Source: Ramlibacter ginsenosidimutans
Lineage (GTDB): Bacteria > Pseudomonadota > Gammaproteobacteria > Burkholderiales > Burkholderiaceae_C
Assembly: GCF_042678185.1 (NCBI RefSeq)
Contig: NZ_JBHUDQ010000029.1
DNA length: 64,000 bases
Direction: 5' to 3' (one strand)
Shown: positions 1 through 8,336 of the stretch, piece by piece
How the letters are laid out: every line of letters starts with the position of its first letter
Position numbering within the stretch: the stretch's first letter is position 1
Notes under the pieces: model-generated
Seen by the model: the letters and a program-made list of their open reading frames with translations, nothing else
Told to the model about the DNA's origin: nothing
The model's database searches: none
Position numbers and translations under genes: made by a program

Positions 1-407
1 CGCCACCACCACTGGGCGCCGGTGACGTGCAGCTTCATCTGGTCCGCCGCGCCCGGCATGGCGATCGCGCGCAGCGTCAGCATGGTCCACACGGCGCAGG
101 CCGCGAGCACGACGACGGTGATGCTCACGCCGACGTAGAGCCAGCTCATGCCGCCCGCGTCGCGGCGCACGGCCAGTTCAAATTCGGGGACGGGCGGGCG
201 CCGGCGCAGGAGGCCGGCGAGCAGCGCGATGGTGACAAGGGCGAACACGACAATCGAAATCACGGCGAGCCCCCAGCCGAGACGCGTGACTGGATCCCCC
301 GCCGTGCCGAAGGTCTGCACGTACGAAAGAGGCAGCGCCGTGGCCGCGCGCGCACCGGCGGGCAGCAGGGGCAGCGCGAGGAGCAGGGACTGCGGGATCC
401 GCGTCAT
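1..407 (-). CDS. Cytochrome c oxidase subunit II, N-terminal part (runs off left edge)
   Basis: The visible 135 residues have a signal-like N-terminus, two membrane segments (about residues 44-66 and 88-112) and end in the QWWW motif that opens the periplasmic cupredoxin domain of heme-copper oxidase subunit II. The CuA ligands lie beyond the window, so whether it takes electrons from cytochrome c cannot be seen directly. Its ATG overlaps the TGA of the upstream cytochrome c gene (ATGA), which makes it the third gene of a PQQ dehydrogenase operon. From the family I infer a proton-pumping terminal oxidase whose subunit I follows outside the window. It is distinct from the CyoA at 11 kb. Confidence 0.88.
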   Translation of the reverse strand, partial: MTRIPQSLLLALPLLPAGARAATALPLSYVQTFGTAGDPVTRLGWGLAVISIVVFALVTIALLAGLLRRRPPVPEFELAVRRDAGGMSWLYVGVSITVVVLAACAVWTMLTLRAIAMPGAADQMKLHVTGAQWWW

Positions 408-1030
408 GGCGTCTTGCCCGGGTCCGGTCGCGCCTCCGCCGGGCTGCTCGTGGCCGTCTCGTTCCTGGGCTTGGCCTTCGCTGCATCCGCCGGCAGCGTG
501 GAGGCAGTCTCCGGCGAGAACTGCGTGCCGGGCACGTCGCCTTGCACCCAGGCCTGGTACGCGCTGGCGGGGAACGTTCCGCCCAGCGACTGGATGTACG
601 AGACCAGCTTCCAGATGTCGTTCGGGGGCAGCGCGGGGTTCCAGGCGGGCATGCCTTGCGGCCGCCCTTCGTAGATCGACTTGAAGATCTGCACCGGGGT
701 GCCGCCGTAGCGCCAGTAGTGGTCGGTGAGGTTGGGGCCCATGCTGCCCTTGGCACCGTAGCCGTGGCAGCCCGCGCAGTTCATGCGCACGAACAGATCC
801 TCTCCCTGTTGCACGGCTTGCGGGTTGTGCGCGTACGGGTTGTCCTGGATCGCGGGAGCCGGCGTCTTGCCGGGACCGGCCACGTCGCCGAGCGGCACGG
901 CCGAGATGGCTTCGATGGACGGGGCCGCGTTCTCGGGTGCGGCGGCGACCGTGCTGCCGCCTTGCATGCGGTCGCAGCCGCCGAGCGCGAGCACGGCCAG
1001 CGCGAGCGCGGTGCGGCCGGCGGGGCTCAC
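404..1030 (-). CDS. Lipoprotein monoheme cytochrome c, electron acceptor of the adjacent PQQ dehydrogenase
   Basis: A 208-residue protein with a GTG start that overlaps the stop of the dehydrogenase gene (GTGA). A lipobox LGGC puts the lipidated Cys at residue 19. One heme site CAGCH lies at 85-89, with a probable axial Met at 127 in QGMPAW. A Pro/Ala-rich linker precedes the heme domain and a hydrophilic tail follows it. Placed between a PQQ alcohol dehydrogenase and a COX subunit II, it is best read as a membrane-tethered carrier from PQQH2 to the oxidase. Family knowledge supports a c-type cytochrome as obligate acceptor of quinoprotein alcohol dehydrogenases; the specific pairing is inferred from gene order. 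Confidence 0.88.
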   Translation of the reverse strand: MSPAGRTALALAVLALGGCDRMQGGSTVAAAPENAAPSIEAISAVPLGDVAGPGKTPAPAIQDNPYAHNPQAVQQGEDLFVRMNCAGCHGYGAKGSMGPNLTDHYWRYGGTPVQIFKSIYEGRPQGMPAWNPALPPNDIWKLVSYIQSLGGTFPASAYQAWVQGDVPGTQFSPETASTLPADAAKAKPRNETATSSPAEARPDPGKTP

Positions 1031-2904
1031 GGCTTGCCTCCCATGCCGTGGTCCGCGCGGGCCGCCGGACCGCCGGCTTCGGTCTCCAGCTGCGTGGTGC
1101 CCGTGGCCGATGAAACGCCGTCGAGCGAGAACACATACAAGGTGCTGCCACGCGGGGGGAATCCGGGCATCGTGGAGCTCACCATCGCCGCGCCGCCGAT
1201 GCCCGAATAGATCGCGATGTACTGGTGGCCGTCGGGGCCCGTGTAGGTCATCGGCTGGCCGATCACGCCGGAGCCGAGCTTGTGCGACCACAGCACCTTG
1301 CCGCTGTGCGCATCGACCGCGCGGAACCAGCCATCTGCGGTGCCATAGAACACCAGGTTGCCGGCGGTCGCGAGCGAGCCGCTCATGGTCATGAACTTCT
1401 CGCGGATCGACCAGACCTTGCGGCCGGCCACCGGGTCCCAGGCCATGAACTCGCCCCAGTTGTCGCCCGGTCCCGCGTAGCGCTTCATCTCCATGCCGTC
1501 GTAGGGCGTGCCGGGGATGTACGACTGCGGATGGTCCGTCAGGTCCATGCAGATGTTGAAGATGCCCGCGTACACCAGGCCCGTCTGCGGCGAGTACGCC
1601 GAGGGCTGCCAGTCCTTGCCGCCGATGTCGGGCGGGCACACGTTGGGCAGCTTGACGTTGGGCTTGGGCTCCATCGCGGGGTTCACGATCGGCATGCCCG
1701 TCTTCAGGTCGATGCCCTTGGACCAGTTCTGGTACGCGAAGGGCTGGGCCGTCAGCACCTCGCCGGTCATGCGGTCGATCGTGTAGGCGAAGGCGTTGCG
1801 GTCGAAGTGCACCAGCACCTTGCGCTTGCGCCCGTTGATGGTGGCGTCCAGCAGCACGTTCTCGTTGACGCCGTCGTAGTCCCACTCGTCGTGCGGGGTG
1901 AACTGGTAGGCCCACCGGGCCATGCCGGTGCTGGCGTCGCGCGCGAAGATCGTGCTGGTCCACAGGTTGTAGCCGGGCCGCTGCGCCGGCACCCGCGGCC
2001 CCGGATTGCTGGTGCCGTAGAAGATGGTGTTGGTGTCCGGGTCGTAGGAGATCCAGGCCCACACCGATCCCGCGCCGCGGCGCGCCGCGCCCGGAGGCCA
2101 GGTGCTGACGCCGAGGTCCTTGCCCTTCATCCAGTCGTAGAACGGCTTGAATTCGGGGCCGATGCGCACTTCCTGGTCGGTGCCCGTGCTGTAGGCGCGC
2201 CAGACTTCCTTGCCCGTGTCGACGTCGAGCGCGGCGATCCAGCCCCACACGCCCAGTTCGCCGCCGCTGTTGCCGACGAAGACGCGGTTGCCGACCGCGA
2301 ACGGCGCCATGGTCATGGTCTCGCCGTGGGTCGTGTCGCCCATCTTCGTGCGCCACAACTCCTTGCCGGTCTTGGCATCCAGCGCGATCGTGTGGTTGTC
2401 CAGCAGGTTGTAGATCAGCTTGCCGTTGACGAGCACGCCACCGCGGTTCACCGTGTCGCAGCAGGCCTTGCCGATCGACACCGGGGTGGGATCGGGCGCA
2501 TACGACCACTTGATCGGCGAACCCGGCTTGGTGAGGTCGAGCGCATACGCGATGTTCGGGAACGGCGTCACGAGGTACATCGTGTTGTTCGCCACCAGCG
2601 GCGCCGCCTCGTGCCCGTTCTGCGTGCCGTCCGAGAACGTCCAGGCGGTCCGCAGGCGGGCCACGTTGGACGCGTTGATCTCGGCGAGCGGGCTGTAGCG
2701 GGTGTTCGCGTAATCGCGCGCCTGCATGTGCCATTCGCCGGGCGGGTCGTTCGGCGCGAAGTTCGCCGAGGTGGCGGCAGCGGGCGCTGCCTGGGGTGTG
2801 CCTTGCGGGAAAGCCGGGCCCGCGAGCAAGGAGGCGAGGAACAGGGCTCCCGACCAGCGCGCCCAACCAGCACGCAGCGCGGGGAGAAGACCACGGTGGG
2901 TCAT
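1027..2904 (-). CDS. PQQ-dependent alcohol dehydrogenase, XoxF/PedH-like (lanthanide signature)
   Basis: A 625-residue periplasmic quinoprotein with a signal peptide (about residues 1-33) and an eight-bladed propeller with W-type repeats. The vicinal disulfide Cys148-Cys149 typical of methanol/ethanol dehydrogenases is present. Metal-site residues can be placed by motif: Glu216 (GGELGV), Asn300 (TSNPGP), catalytic Asp342 and an extra Asp344 in DEWDYDG. In this family that Asp two residues after the catalytic Asp marks lanthanide-dependent enzymes, whereas calcium enzymes such as MxaF have Ala or Ser there. The enzyme should oxidise primary alcohols; XoxF versus PedH-type substrate range cannot be decided here. 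No pqq synthesis genes are in the window. It heads an operon with cytochrome c and COX II. Confidence 0.92.
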   Translation of the reverse strand: MTHRGLLPALRAGWARWSGALFLASLLAGPAFPQGTPQAAPAAATSANFAPNDPPGEWHMQARDYANTRYSPLAEINASNVARLRTAWTFSDGTQNGHEAAPLVANNTMYLVTPFPNIAYALDLTKPGSPIKWSYAPDPTPVSIGKACCDTVNRGGVLVNGKLIYNLLDNHTIALDAKTGKELWRTKMGDTTHGETMTMAPFAVGNRVFVGNSGGELGVWGWIAALDVDTGKEVWRAYSTGTDQEVRIGPEFKPFYDWMKGKDLGVSTWPPGAARRGAGSVWAWISYDPDTNTIFYGTSNPGPRVPAQRPGYNLWTSTIFARDASTGMARWAYQFTPHDEWDYDGVNENVLLDATINGRKRKVLVHFDRNAFAYTIDRMTGEVLTAQPFAYQNWSKGIDLKTGMPIVNPAMEPKPNVKLPNVCPPDIGGKDWQPSAYSPQTGLVYAGIFNICMDLTDHPQSYIPGTPYDGMEMKRYAGPGDNWGEFMAWDPVAGRKVWSIREKFMTMSGSLATAGNLVFYGTADGWFRAVDAHSGKVLWSHKLGSGVIGQPMTYTGPDGHQYIAIYSGIGGAAMVSSTMPGFPPRGSTLYVFSLDGVSSATGTTQLETEAGGPAARADHGMGGKP

Positions 2905-2969
2905 GACGTCTCCAGGTGTTTTTATGTCGCGATGCGAGTTATATCGGCGCGCTCCTCGACCGTGCTTGG

Positions 2970-2980
2970 TTTGTTACAAA
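2970..2980. promoter_or_regulatory. Palindromic site TTTGT-T-ACAAA upstream of the PQQ dehydrogenase
   Basis: Perfect 5+5 arms with a 1-base centre, in unusually AT-rich DNA 66 bases upstream of the dehydrogenase start. It resembles palindromes at 8076, 8190, 18320, 44806 and 47913. A MarR operator is inferred, not shown. Confidence 0.4.
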
Positions 2981-3145
2981 TACTTTTTCATAACGCAGCC
3001 GGGCGATAGCAGTGCCGAGCAGGTGAACTGACCGCTGCCTGATGCCGGCGTTCGAAAGCGTTCGCGCCGGCGAAGGCACCGAGGGCACGTGGCTCTGCGG
3101 CGCGGGCTCGCGCGCTCGCTCGCTTCGTCCTTGCTTTTCTGCTGA

Positions 3146-3164
3146 ACTTCCTGGCTCAGGAAGT
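3146..3164 (-). terminator. Short hairpin downstream of the Ku operon
   Basis: Perfect 8-base arms around a 3-base loop (ACTTCCTG / CAGGAAGT), 16 bases after the stop of the last Ku gene. No T-run follows on the minus strand, so it is at best a weak or factor-dependent terminator. Confidence 0.3.
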
Positions 3165-3179
3165 CGTTCAAGGGCGTGG

Positions 3180-4190
3180 CTACGCCGCCTTGCGCCGCCG
3201 CGCCGCTTGCACGGCCTTCACCAGCGCGCCCTTGTCCATCTTGCTGCGGCCCGCGATCCCCAGGTCCGTCGCCAGGCGGGCAAGCTGTTCGCGCGTCATG
3301 CTCGCGAGCTCGCCGCCCGAGTCCGCGTGACTCACGCGCGCATGCTTCGCCGCGGCGCCCGGCGTGGCCTTCACCTCTCCGCCCAGGCTGTTGCGCAGCA
3401 ACTGGACCAGGTCGATGATCTGCGCCCCTCCTTCGTCGGGCTCTTCGTCTTCGGCCGTCTCCGGCAAGGTGACCACGTCCTTGTGCGCCTTCAGCTTGCT
3501 GCGCGCCAGTTGCTCCAGCGCTTCGGCGTCCCGGTCTTCCAGCTCGTGCAGGTCCAGGCGTTTTTCCAGCGCGCGGTCGATCTCGCGGGTGAATTCCTCG
3601 ACCTTCGCGGCGGTCACTCGCGTCGGCGCGGGCAGCCCGATGGCCTCCGGCGTGCGCAGTTCATCGACGTACCGCAGCGTCTCGGCGCGCAGTGCGCCGT
3701 GCTCGGCGATGATCGCGACGAGGTACTCGTGGCCGCGCATGACCAGGCGGCCGATGCCGGCCTTGCCGGTGCGTTCCATGGTCTGGGCGAGCAGGGAATA
3801 CGCCTTGCCGGCGCGCTGCGTGGGGGCGAGGAAATAAGGCCGCACGAAGCTCGCGGGCGGCACCTGCTGCAGCGGCACGAACCGCAGCAGGTCGATGTCG
3901 CGCGAGGTCTCGGGCGCAGCGCTTTCGAACTCCGCCTCCGTGATCACGACGGCCTTGCCGCTGTCGGTCTCGTAGCCGCGCACGATCTCGTCGTCGTCCA
4001 GCGGCTTGCCGTCGCTCGCGCTGGTGTAGCGCCGGCCCAGTGGATGCCCTTGCGCGTCGACCATCTTCATCGAGGTGTCGCGGGCGCGGGCGGCGGCATA
4101 GAAATCCACGGGGATGCTGACCAGCCCGAAGGTGATGGTGCCGGACCAGAAGGCGCGCACGGGCGCGGCAGGCGCGTGATGCTCAGGCAC
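3180..4190 (-). CDS. ku: Ku-type non-homologous end-joining protein, copy 1
   Basis: A 336-residue bacterial Ku. Typical features are the N-terminal FWSGTITFGLVSIPV, the central SRDIDLLRFVP and the conserved GKAGIGRLVMR region. A highly charged C-terminal extension of about 60 residues ends in a small helical SAP/HeH-like segment (MTREQLARLATDLGI...) and a basic RRRKAA tail, which in the family contacts DNA or LigD. Ku binds double-strand break ends as a dimer and recruits ligase LigD, which is not in this window. It overlaps the second Ku gene by 8 bases and is the last gene of a three-gene operon. Confidence 0.95.
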   Translation of the reverse strand: MPEHHAPAAPVRAFWSGTITFGLVSIPVDFYAAARARDTSMKMVDAQGHPLGRRYTSASDGKPLDDDEIVRGYETDSGKAVVITEAEFESAAPETSRDIDLLRFVPLQQVPPASFVRPYFLAPTQRAGKAYSLLAQTMERTGKAGIGRLVMRGHEYLVAIIAEHGALRAETLRYVDELRTPEAIGLPAPTRVTAAKVEEFTREIDRALEKRLDLHELEDRDAEALEQLARSKLKAHKDVVTLPETAEDEEPDEGGAQIIDLVQLLRNSLGGEVKATPGAAAKHARVSHADSGGELASMTREQLARLATDLGIAGRSKMDKGALVKAVQAARRRKAA

Positions 4191-4959
4191 GCTTGCGTCC
4201 TTGTCCGATGCTCGCGCGCAGCGCGTCCTCCAGGCTGGAGCTGGCCGCCGGCTCGCGCGGACGCAGCGGCGTCACCTTGCGGCCGTGGAGCTTGGCTTCG
4301 ATGAGGGCGCTCAGGCGCTCGCGGTATTCGTCGTGCCATTGCGCGGGATCGAAGTCGCCGGAGATCGAGTCGACCAGTTGCGTGGCGAGCTTCAGTTCGG
4401 CTTCCGAGGGCGCTTTGGACTTCGCCGGCTGGACCTCGGGCATGGCCATGACCTGCTCGGAGCGCCGCAAGGTGATCATCTGCAGGTAGTCGCCTTCGGC
4501 GCGCAGCGCGCCCAGGTAGCGCTTCTTGCGCATCACCCAGCGGGCGATGCCCTCCGCCTGCTTCTGCGCGACGGCCCGGGCCAGCGCGAAATAGCGGTCC
4601 TCGTCCTCGTCGGGGCCCAACCAGTACGGCCGGTCGTACCACTGGTCCGAGAGCAGGCCGGCGGGGACGAATCGGCACAGGTGGATGTCGCGGCTGGCCG
4701 GCGGCTCCAGCGAGGCCAGTTCCTCAGGCTGCAGGATCACGGCCTCGCCGTTCCCGAGCGGGAAGGCCTTGCGCCGCGCGTCCGGCTCCACCGGCTCGCC
4801 GGTGTCCTTGCGCACGATCTCCTGCTGCACGTGCGCGTGGTTCTTGCGGTCCAGGAGCTTGAAGTGCACCGTGCGGTCTTCCACCGCCGAATACATCTTG
4901 ACCGTCACCTGGTGCCGGCCGACCAGCAACTGGCCTTTCCAGATCGCCCGCGCGCTCAT
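4183..4959 (-). CDS. ku: Ku-type non-homologous end-joining protein, copy 2
   Basis: A 258-residue Ku paralogue beginning IWKGQLLVGRHQVTVKMYSAV and containing SRDIHLCRFVP and EGIARWVMRKKRYLG, which align with the copy downstream. It lacks that copy's SAP-like tail and has only a short basic end (GQGRKRA). I chose the ATG that overlaps the stop of the zinc-ribbon gene (ATGA). Two unequal Ku genes in one operon suggest a heterodimer, by analogy with Sinorhizobium species that carry several ku genes. That is inference. Confidence 0.93.
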   Translation of the reverse strand: MSARAIWKGQLLVGRHQVTVKMYSAVEDRTVHFKLLDRKNHAHVQQEIVRKDTGEPVEPDARRKAFPLGNGEAVILQPEELASLEPPASRDIHLCRFVPAGLLSDQWYDRPYWLGPDEDEDRYFALARAVAQKQAEGIARWVMRKKRYLGALRAEGDYLQMITLRRSEQVMAMPEVQPAKSKAPSEAELKLATQLVDSISGDFDPAQWHDEYRERLSALIEAKLHGRKVTPLRPREPAASSSLEDALRASIGQGRKRA

Positions 4960-5153
4960 GGGTCGCCTTCGGGAGTGCACCCAGGACACAGCTGGTCCGC
5001 CTCGCCCAGGCAGTGGGCGCAACTGGGCGCGTCGCAGCCGGCGCAGCGGCGCTCGGCTTCGAGGTGGTAGCGCTGGCCGCAATGCGGGCACTCCTCGGTG
5101 CCGCCATGCAGCCACCAGGGCCTCGGTTTCGGGTCGGGTGAACGCTGTGGCAT
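4956..5153 (-). CDS. Small four-CxxC zinc-ribbon protein in the Ku operon
   Basis: A 65-residue protein with four CxxC pairs: Cys22/25 (CPHC), 37/40 (CAGC), 45/48 (CAHC) and 56/59 (CPGC). That is enough for two zinc sites of zinc-ribbon or B-box type. It has no signal peptide or membrane segment. Its stop overlaps the start of the following Ku gene, so it is translationally coupled to Ku. A DNA-end or Ku accessory role is only suggested by this coupling. I do not recognise a named family. Confidence 0.75.
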   Translation of the reverse strand: MPQRSPDPKPRPWWLHGGTEECPHCGQRYHLEAERRCAGCDAPSCAHCLGEADQLCPGCTPEGDP

Positions 5154-5268
5154 CGCTCGTGAAGGGAAGGACCGGCCGTTTCAGTTTACGTGCTTAGCGG
5201 CGCGCCGTGTGGGCTTGGGATCGTGAGCGGGGGTGCGCGGTAGTACGCGGGGGTGCTTTGTCGATAGA

Positions 5269-5381
5269 AGAACGCAGAGTGCGCAGAGGTTACGCAGAGG
5301 ACGCAAAGAAAACCGCTTCGAGAAATTCCTTTGAATGTCTTCTCTGCGTCCTCTGCGTAACCTTTGCGCCCTCTGCGTTCT
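5269..5381. repeat. Dispersed palindromic repeat, family B, copy 1
   Basis: A long inverted repeat. The left arm is built on GAACGCAGAG, TGCGCAGAGG and TTACGCAGAGGACGCA; the right arm is its near-complement (CTCTGCGTCCTCTGCGTAAC... CTCTGCGTTCT). The arms flank a spacer that includes TTGAATGTCTT. A second copy lies at 32959-33055. It occupies most of the non-coding stretch 5154-5439. No transposase is associated, and the overlapping short reading frames are only consequences of the repeat. Confidence 0.88.
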
Positions 5382-5439
5382 CCTGCCTCCATCAGCACGC
5401 AAGCTTCAAGCGGCCCCCGCTACGCGCCCGCCCCACCGC

Positions 5440-8049
5440 TCACCGCGGCAGCGCGTAGGCGATCACGCTGTCGCCCGCCTTGGTCTTGGTCGACCCGTGG
5501 CCGCCGGCAACCACCACCAGGAACTGGCGACCGTCGGAGCCCTCGTAGGTCATGGGCGTGGCCTGGCCGCCGGCCGGCAGCCGCGCGCGCCAGAGTTGCT
5601 TGCCGGTCGCCGCATCGTAGCCACGCACGTAGTAGTCCATCGTGCCGGAGAGGAACGCGACGCCACCGGCCGTGAGGATCGGGCCTCCGAGATTCGGCAC
5701 GCCCATGCGGAACGGGACGGGCACGGGTGCGAGGTCGCGCACCGTGCCATTGCGATGCCGCCACACGACGTGACCCGCAGTGAGGTCCACTCCGGCCACG
5801 TAGCCCCAGGGCGGCTGCTGGCAGGGAATGCCCAGGGGCGACTCGAAGGGGTGCAGGTCGACGCCATACGGCGCGCCGAAGTTCTCGTTCAGCGCGGGCA
5901 GGCTGCCCTGGGGCGGCGTCTTGTTCACGACAAGCGCCTGGCCGTCGGGCCGCGGCACCAGTTTCGAGACGAAGGCGAGGTAGGTCGGCGTGGTGAACGC
6001 CCAGCCATGCACCGGGTCCACCGCGATCGAGCCCCAGTTGAACACGCCGAAGTTGCCGGGATAGATCAGCGAGCCTTGCAGCGAAGGCGCCGTGAAGCGG
6101 CCGTCGTAGCGCAGCTTGTGGAACGCCACGCGGCACCACAGCTGGTCGAACATGGTGCCGCCCCACATCTGGCTGCCCGTGAGCGGCGGCGGGTCGAAGG
6201 AGATGCCGGAGCGCGGCTGCGTCGGCGCGGAGTGGTCGCCCTGGATGGCGTCCTGCGGCGCGCGCTCCTCGTTGACCGGGACGACCGGCTGGCCGGTGCG
6301 CCGGTCCAGCACGAAGAGTTCTCCCTGCTTGGTCGGCTGCACGAGCACGGGCACGGTGGTGCTGCCGATGCGCAGGTCCAGCAGGCTGGGCTGCGAAGGC
6401 ACGTCGTAGTCCCAGAGGTCGTGGTGCACGGTCTGGAAGACCCAGCGCACCTTGCCGGTGTGCAGGTCGAGGGCGACGATGGACGACGAGTACTTCTCCA
6501 CAGGCGCGCTGCGATTGGCGCCCCACTGGTCCGGCGGCTGGTTGCCCATCGGCACGTAGACCAGGCCGAGGTTCTCGTCCGCCGCGGAGATGCTCCAGCT
6601 GTTCGGCGAGTTCACGGTGTAGGTCTGGCCCGGGGCGATCGGCGCGGTCTGGTCCGGATTGCCCGAGTCCCAGTTCCACACCAGAGCGCCGGTGTCGCTG
6701 TCGAACGCCCGGATCACGCCTGACTGCTCGTGCGTGGAGACGTTGTCCAGCACCGTGCCGCCGACGATCACCAGGTTGCGCGTCACGACGACCGGCGACG
6801 TCGAGTAGTACGAACCGGGCCGGTAGTTGGGCATGCCCGCCCACAGGTCGATCTGGCCCGTGCCGCCGCCGAACGAAGCGCAGACGTGGCCGTCTTCCGG
6901 GTTGAGTGCGATCAGGCGCCCGTCGGCCGTGGCGAAGAACAGCTTGGACGCGCAGGTCGCATCGGCAGCCGAAGTGGTCGCAGCGACCATGGGTGCGTGC
7001 GAAGGCGACACCACCGCGATCGGCGGTGTCCCGGGGACCTTGCCGGCCGGCACCGGTCCGGTGATCGAGAGTGCGCCGACCTGGCCCTGGCTGCGGGCCT
7101 GTGTGTCGGCGCCGGCCTCCGAGGCGGCGCTGGCCGCGGGCGATGGTGCGCTCGCGGCCGCTGAGGACGCGCCGGCCGCGGCCGCGACGGACTGCGCCGG
7201 CGCTGGCGCCGCGCTCGCGCTGCCACTGTTGCCCGTAGCGGGTCCCTGCCAGCTCAATCCGCGGCAGGTCAGGTGCTGCAATGCGAGCTTGTCCTGGATC
7301 TGGATCTGCGGATCGAAACGCCAGAGCTGCTGGCCCGTCGTCGCGTCGAGCGCGATCACGTTCTGGTGCGGCGTGCAGAGGATGAGGCGGTTGCCGATCT
7401 TCAGCGGCGTCACCTCGTACGTCGTTTCCACCGGGTCGCCGGGCCGGCCGCGCAGGTCGCCGGTGTGGTAGTGCCAGACCTCCTTCAGTTCGTGCACGTT
7501 GGCGGGCGTGATCTGGCGCAGCGCTGAATAGCGTTGCCCGAACGGCGAGCCGCCGTAAGCCGTCCAGTCGGCGGCGGCCACGCCGGCCGGCGGGGATGCC
7601 GCGGTGCTGGACGCCAGCGTGCCCGACAGGTCGTGCGGGTCGTGGATGCGCGTGACCAGCGCGACCAGCGCGAACGCACCAAGCGCGACCGCCACGGCCA
7701 GCCTGCCCGCGCCGGCGCGCGCGGCGCCGCGGCTGGCGGCAGGAATGAGCAGGAGCACCCCCAGCACGAACAGGACGTCCAGTCGCGCGGCGAGCGGCCA
7801 CCAGTCGAGACCGGATTCCCACAGCGCCCAGAGGAGGGTCCCGGCGAAGATCGCGGCGAACAGGGGCAGCGCCCACGCGCTGCGGCGCCACAGCAGCACC
7901 GCATCCACGACGAGCAGCAAACCGGCGATGAGGTAGTAAGCCGAGCCGCCCTCGGCCACCAGCCACGCCCCGCCGAAGAGCAGGGCGAGCCCGCTGAGGG
8001 CGAGAAGCACCGCGAGGATGGTCGTGAAGAGGTGCCTGCGTTCAGTCAT
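5440..8049 (-). CDS. Membrane-bound PQQ-dependent glucose/quinate-type dehydrogenase
   Basis: An 869-residue protein with four to five N-terminal membrane segments (residues 1-135) followed by a periplasmic PQQ propeller beginning WTAYGGSPFGQRYSAL. The active-site motif VHHDLWDYDVPSQPSL lies near 541-556, corresponding to the HHDLWDMD region of E. coli Gcd. Members oxidise aldoses, quinate or shikimate in the periplasm and reduce ubiquinone directly, which fits the bo3 quinol oxidase 3 kb away. An Ala/Ser/Pro-rich insertion at about 271-325 sits inside the propeller and is not usual for Gcd or QuiA. The substrate is undetermined. Confidence 0.9.
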   Translation of the reverse strand: MTERRHLFTTILAVLLALSGLALLFGGAWLVAEGGSAYYLIAGLLLVVDAVLLWRRSAWALPLFAAIFAGTLLWALWESGLDWWPLAARLDVLFVLGVLLLIPAASRGAARAGAGRLAVAVALGAFALVALVTRIHDPHDLSGTLASSTAASPPAGVAAADWTAYGGSPFGQRYSALRQITPANVHELKEVWHYHTGDLRGRPGDPVETTYEVTPLKIGNRLILCTPHQNVIALDATTGQQLWRFDPQIQIQDKLALQHLTCRGLSWQGPATGNSGSASAAPAPAQSVAAAAGASSAAASAPSPAASAASEAGADTQARSQGQVGALSITGPVPAGKVPGTPPIAVVSPSHAPMVAATTSAADATCASKLFFATADGRLIALNPEDGHVCASFGGGTGQIDLWAGMPNYRPGSYYSTSPVVVTRNLVIVGGTVLDNVSTHEQSGVIRAFDSDTGALVWNWDSGNPDQTAPIAPGQTYTVNSPNSWSISAADENLGLVYVPMGNQPPDQWGANRSAPVEKYSSSIVALDLHTGKVRWVFQTVHHDLWDYDVPSQPSLLDLRIGSTTVPVLVQPTKQGELFVLDRRTGQPVVPVNEERAPQDAIQGDHSAPTQPRSGISFDPPPLTGSQMWGGTMFDQLWCRVAFHKLRYDGRFTAPSLQGSLIYPGNFGVFNWGSIAVDPVHGWAFTTPTYLAFVSKLVPRPDGQALVVNKTPPQGSLPALNENFGAPYGVDLHPFESPLGIPCQQPPWGYVAGVDLTAGHVVWRHRNGTVRDLAPVPVPFRMGVPNLGGPILTAGGVAFLSGTMDYYVRGYDAATGKQLWRARLPAGGQATPMTYEGSDGRQFLVVVAGGHGSTKTKAGDSVIAYALPR

Positions 8050-8075
8050 GAGCTGCTCCCTTGTTCCGTATTACG

Positions 8076-8086
8076 TTTGGGACAAA
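8076..8086. promoter_or_regulatory. Palindromic site TTTG-GGA-CAAA upstream of the membrane PQQ dehydrogenase
   Basis: Lies 27 bases upstream of the dehydrogenase start and may overlap its promoter. It belongs to the ATTTG/CAAAT palindrome group described in the findings. Confidence 0.4.
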
Positions 8087-8189
8087 TATGCAGGCTTGGT
8101 TCCCTGGCCCGATCGGCGGGCGCGCCGATTGCGATTGTCGGGCTGCCGGCGCCCGGCAGGTGACCCCTTTTGCCACGGGGCACGATAGA

Positions 8190-8201
8190 ATTTGGACAAA
8201 T
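8190..8201. promoter_or_regulatory. Perfect palindrome ATTTG-GA-CAAAT between divergent genes
   Basis: Perfect 5+5 arms between the membrane PQQ dehydrogenase (leftward) and the 151-residue protein (rightward). The rest of the 287-base intergenic stretch 8050-8336 shows only the companion site at 8076 and no other feature I can support. Confidence 0.45.
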
Positions 8202-8336
8202 GTAGTCGCGCGACGCACGCGTGCGAATTCGTCCGACACGCTGTGCGGCGGCTGCGCGCGAACCTTCTCGCATTTCCATGCGACGCCGCGACCCCATCCT
8301 TGCCCCGTTGCGCTGCGCCAAGTCCGTGGAGGAACC

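Noticed and set aside
404..2866. Long minus-strand frame covering the PQQ dehydrogenase
   Set aside because: Only its last 208 codons are the real cytochrome c gene; the rest is an out-of-frame shadow of the dehydrogenase in GC-rich DNA.
2974..3171. Short minus-strand frame upstream of the PQQ dehydrogenase
   Set aside because: No ribosome site or homology, low-complexity Arg/Ser content, and it overlaps the candidate operator.
5181..5402. Three short overlapping frames in both strands
   Set aside because: They are formed by the family B palindromic repeat.
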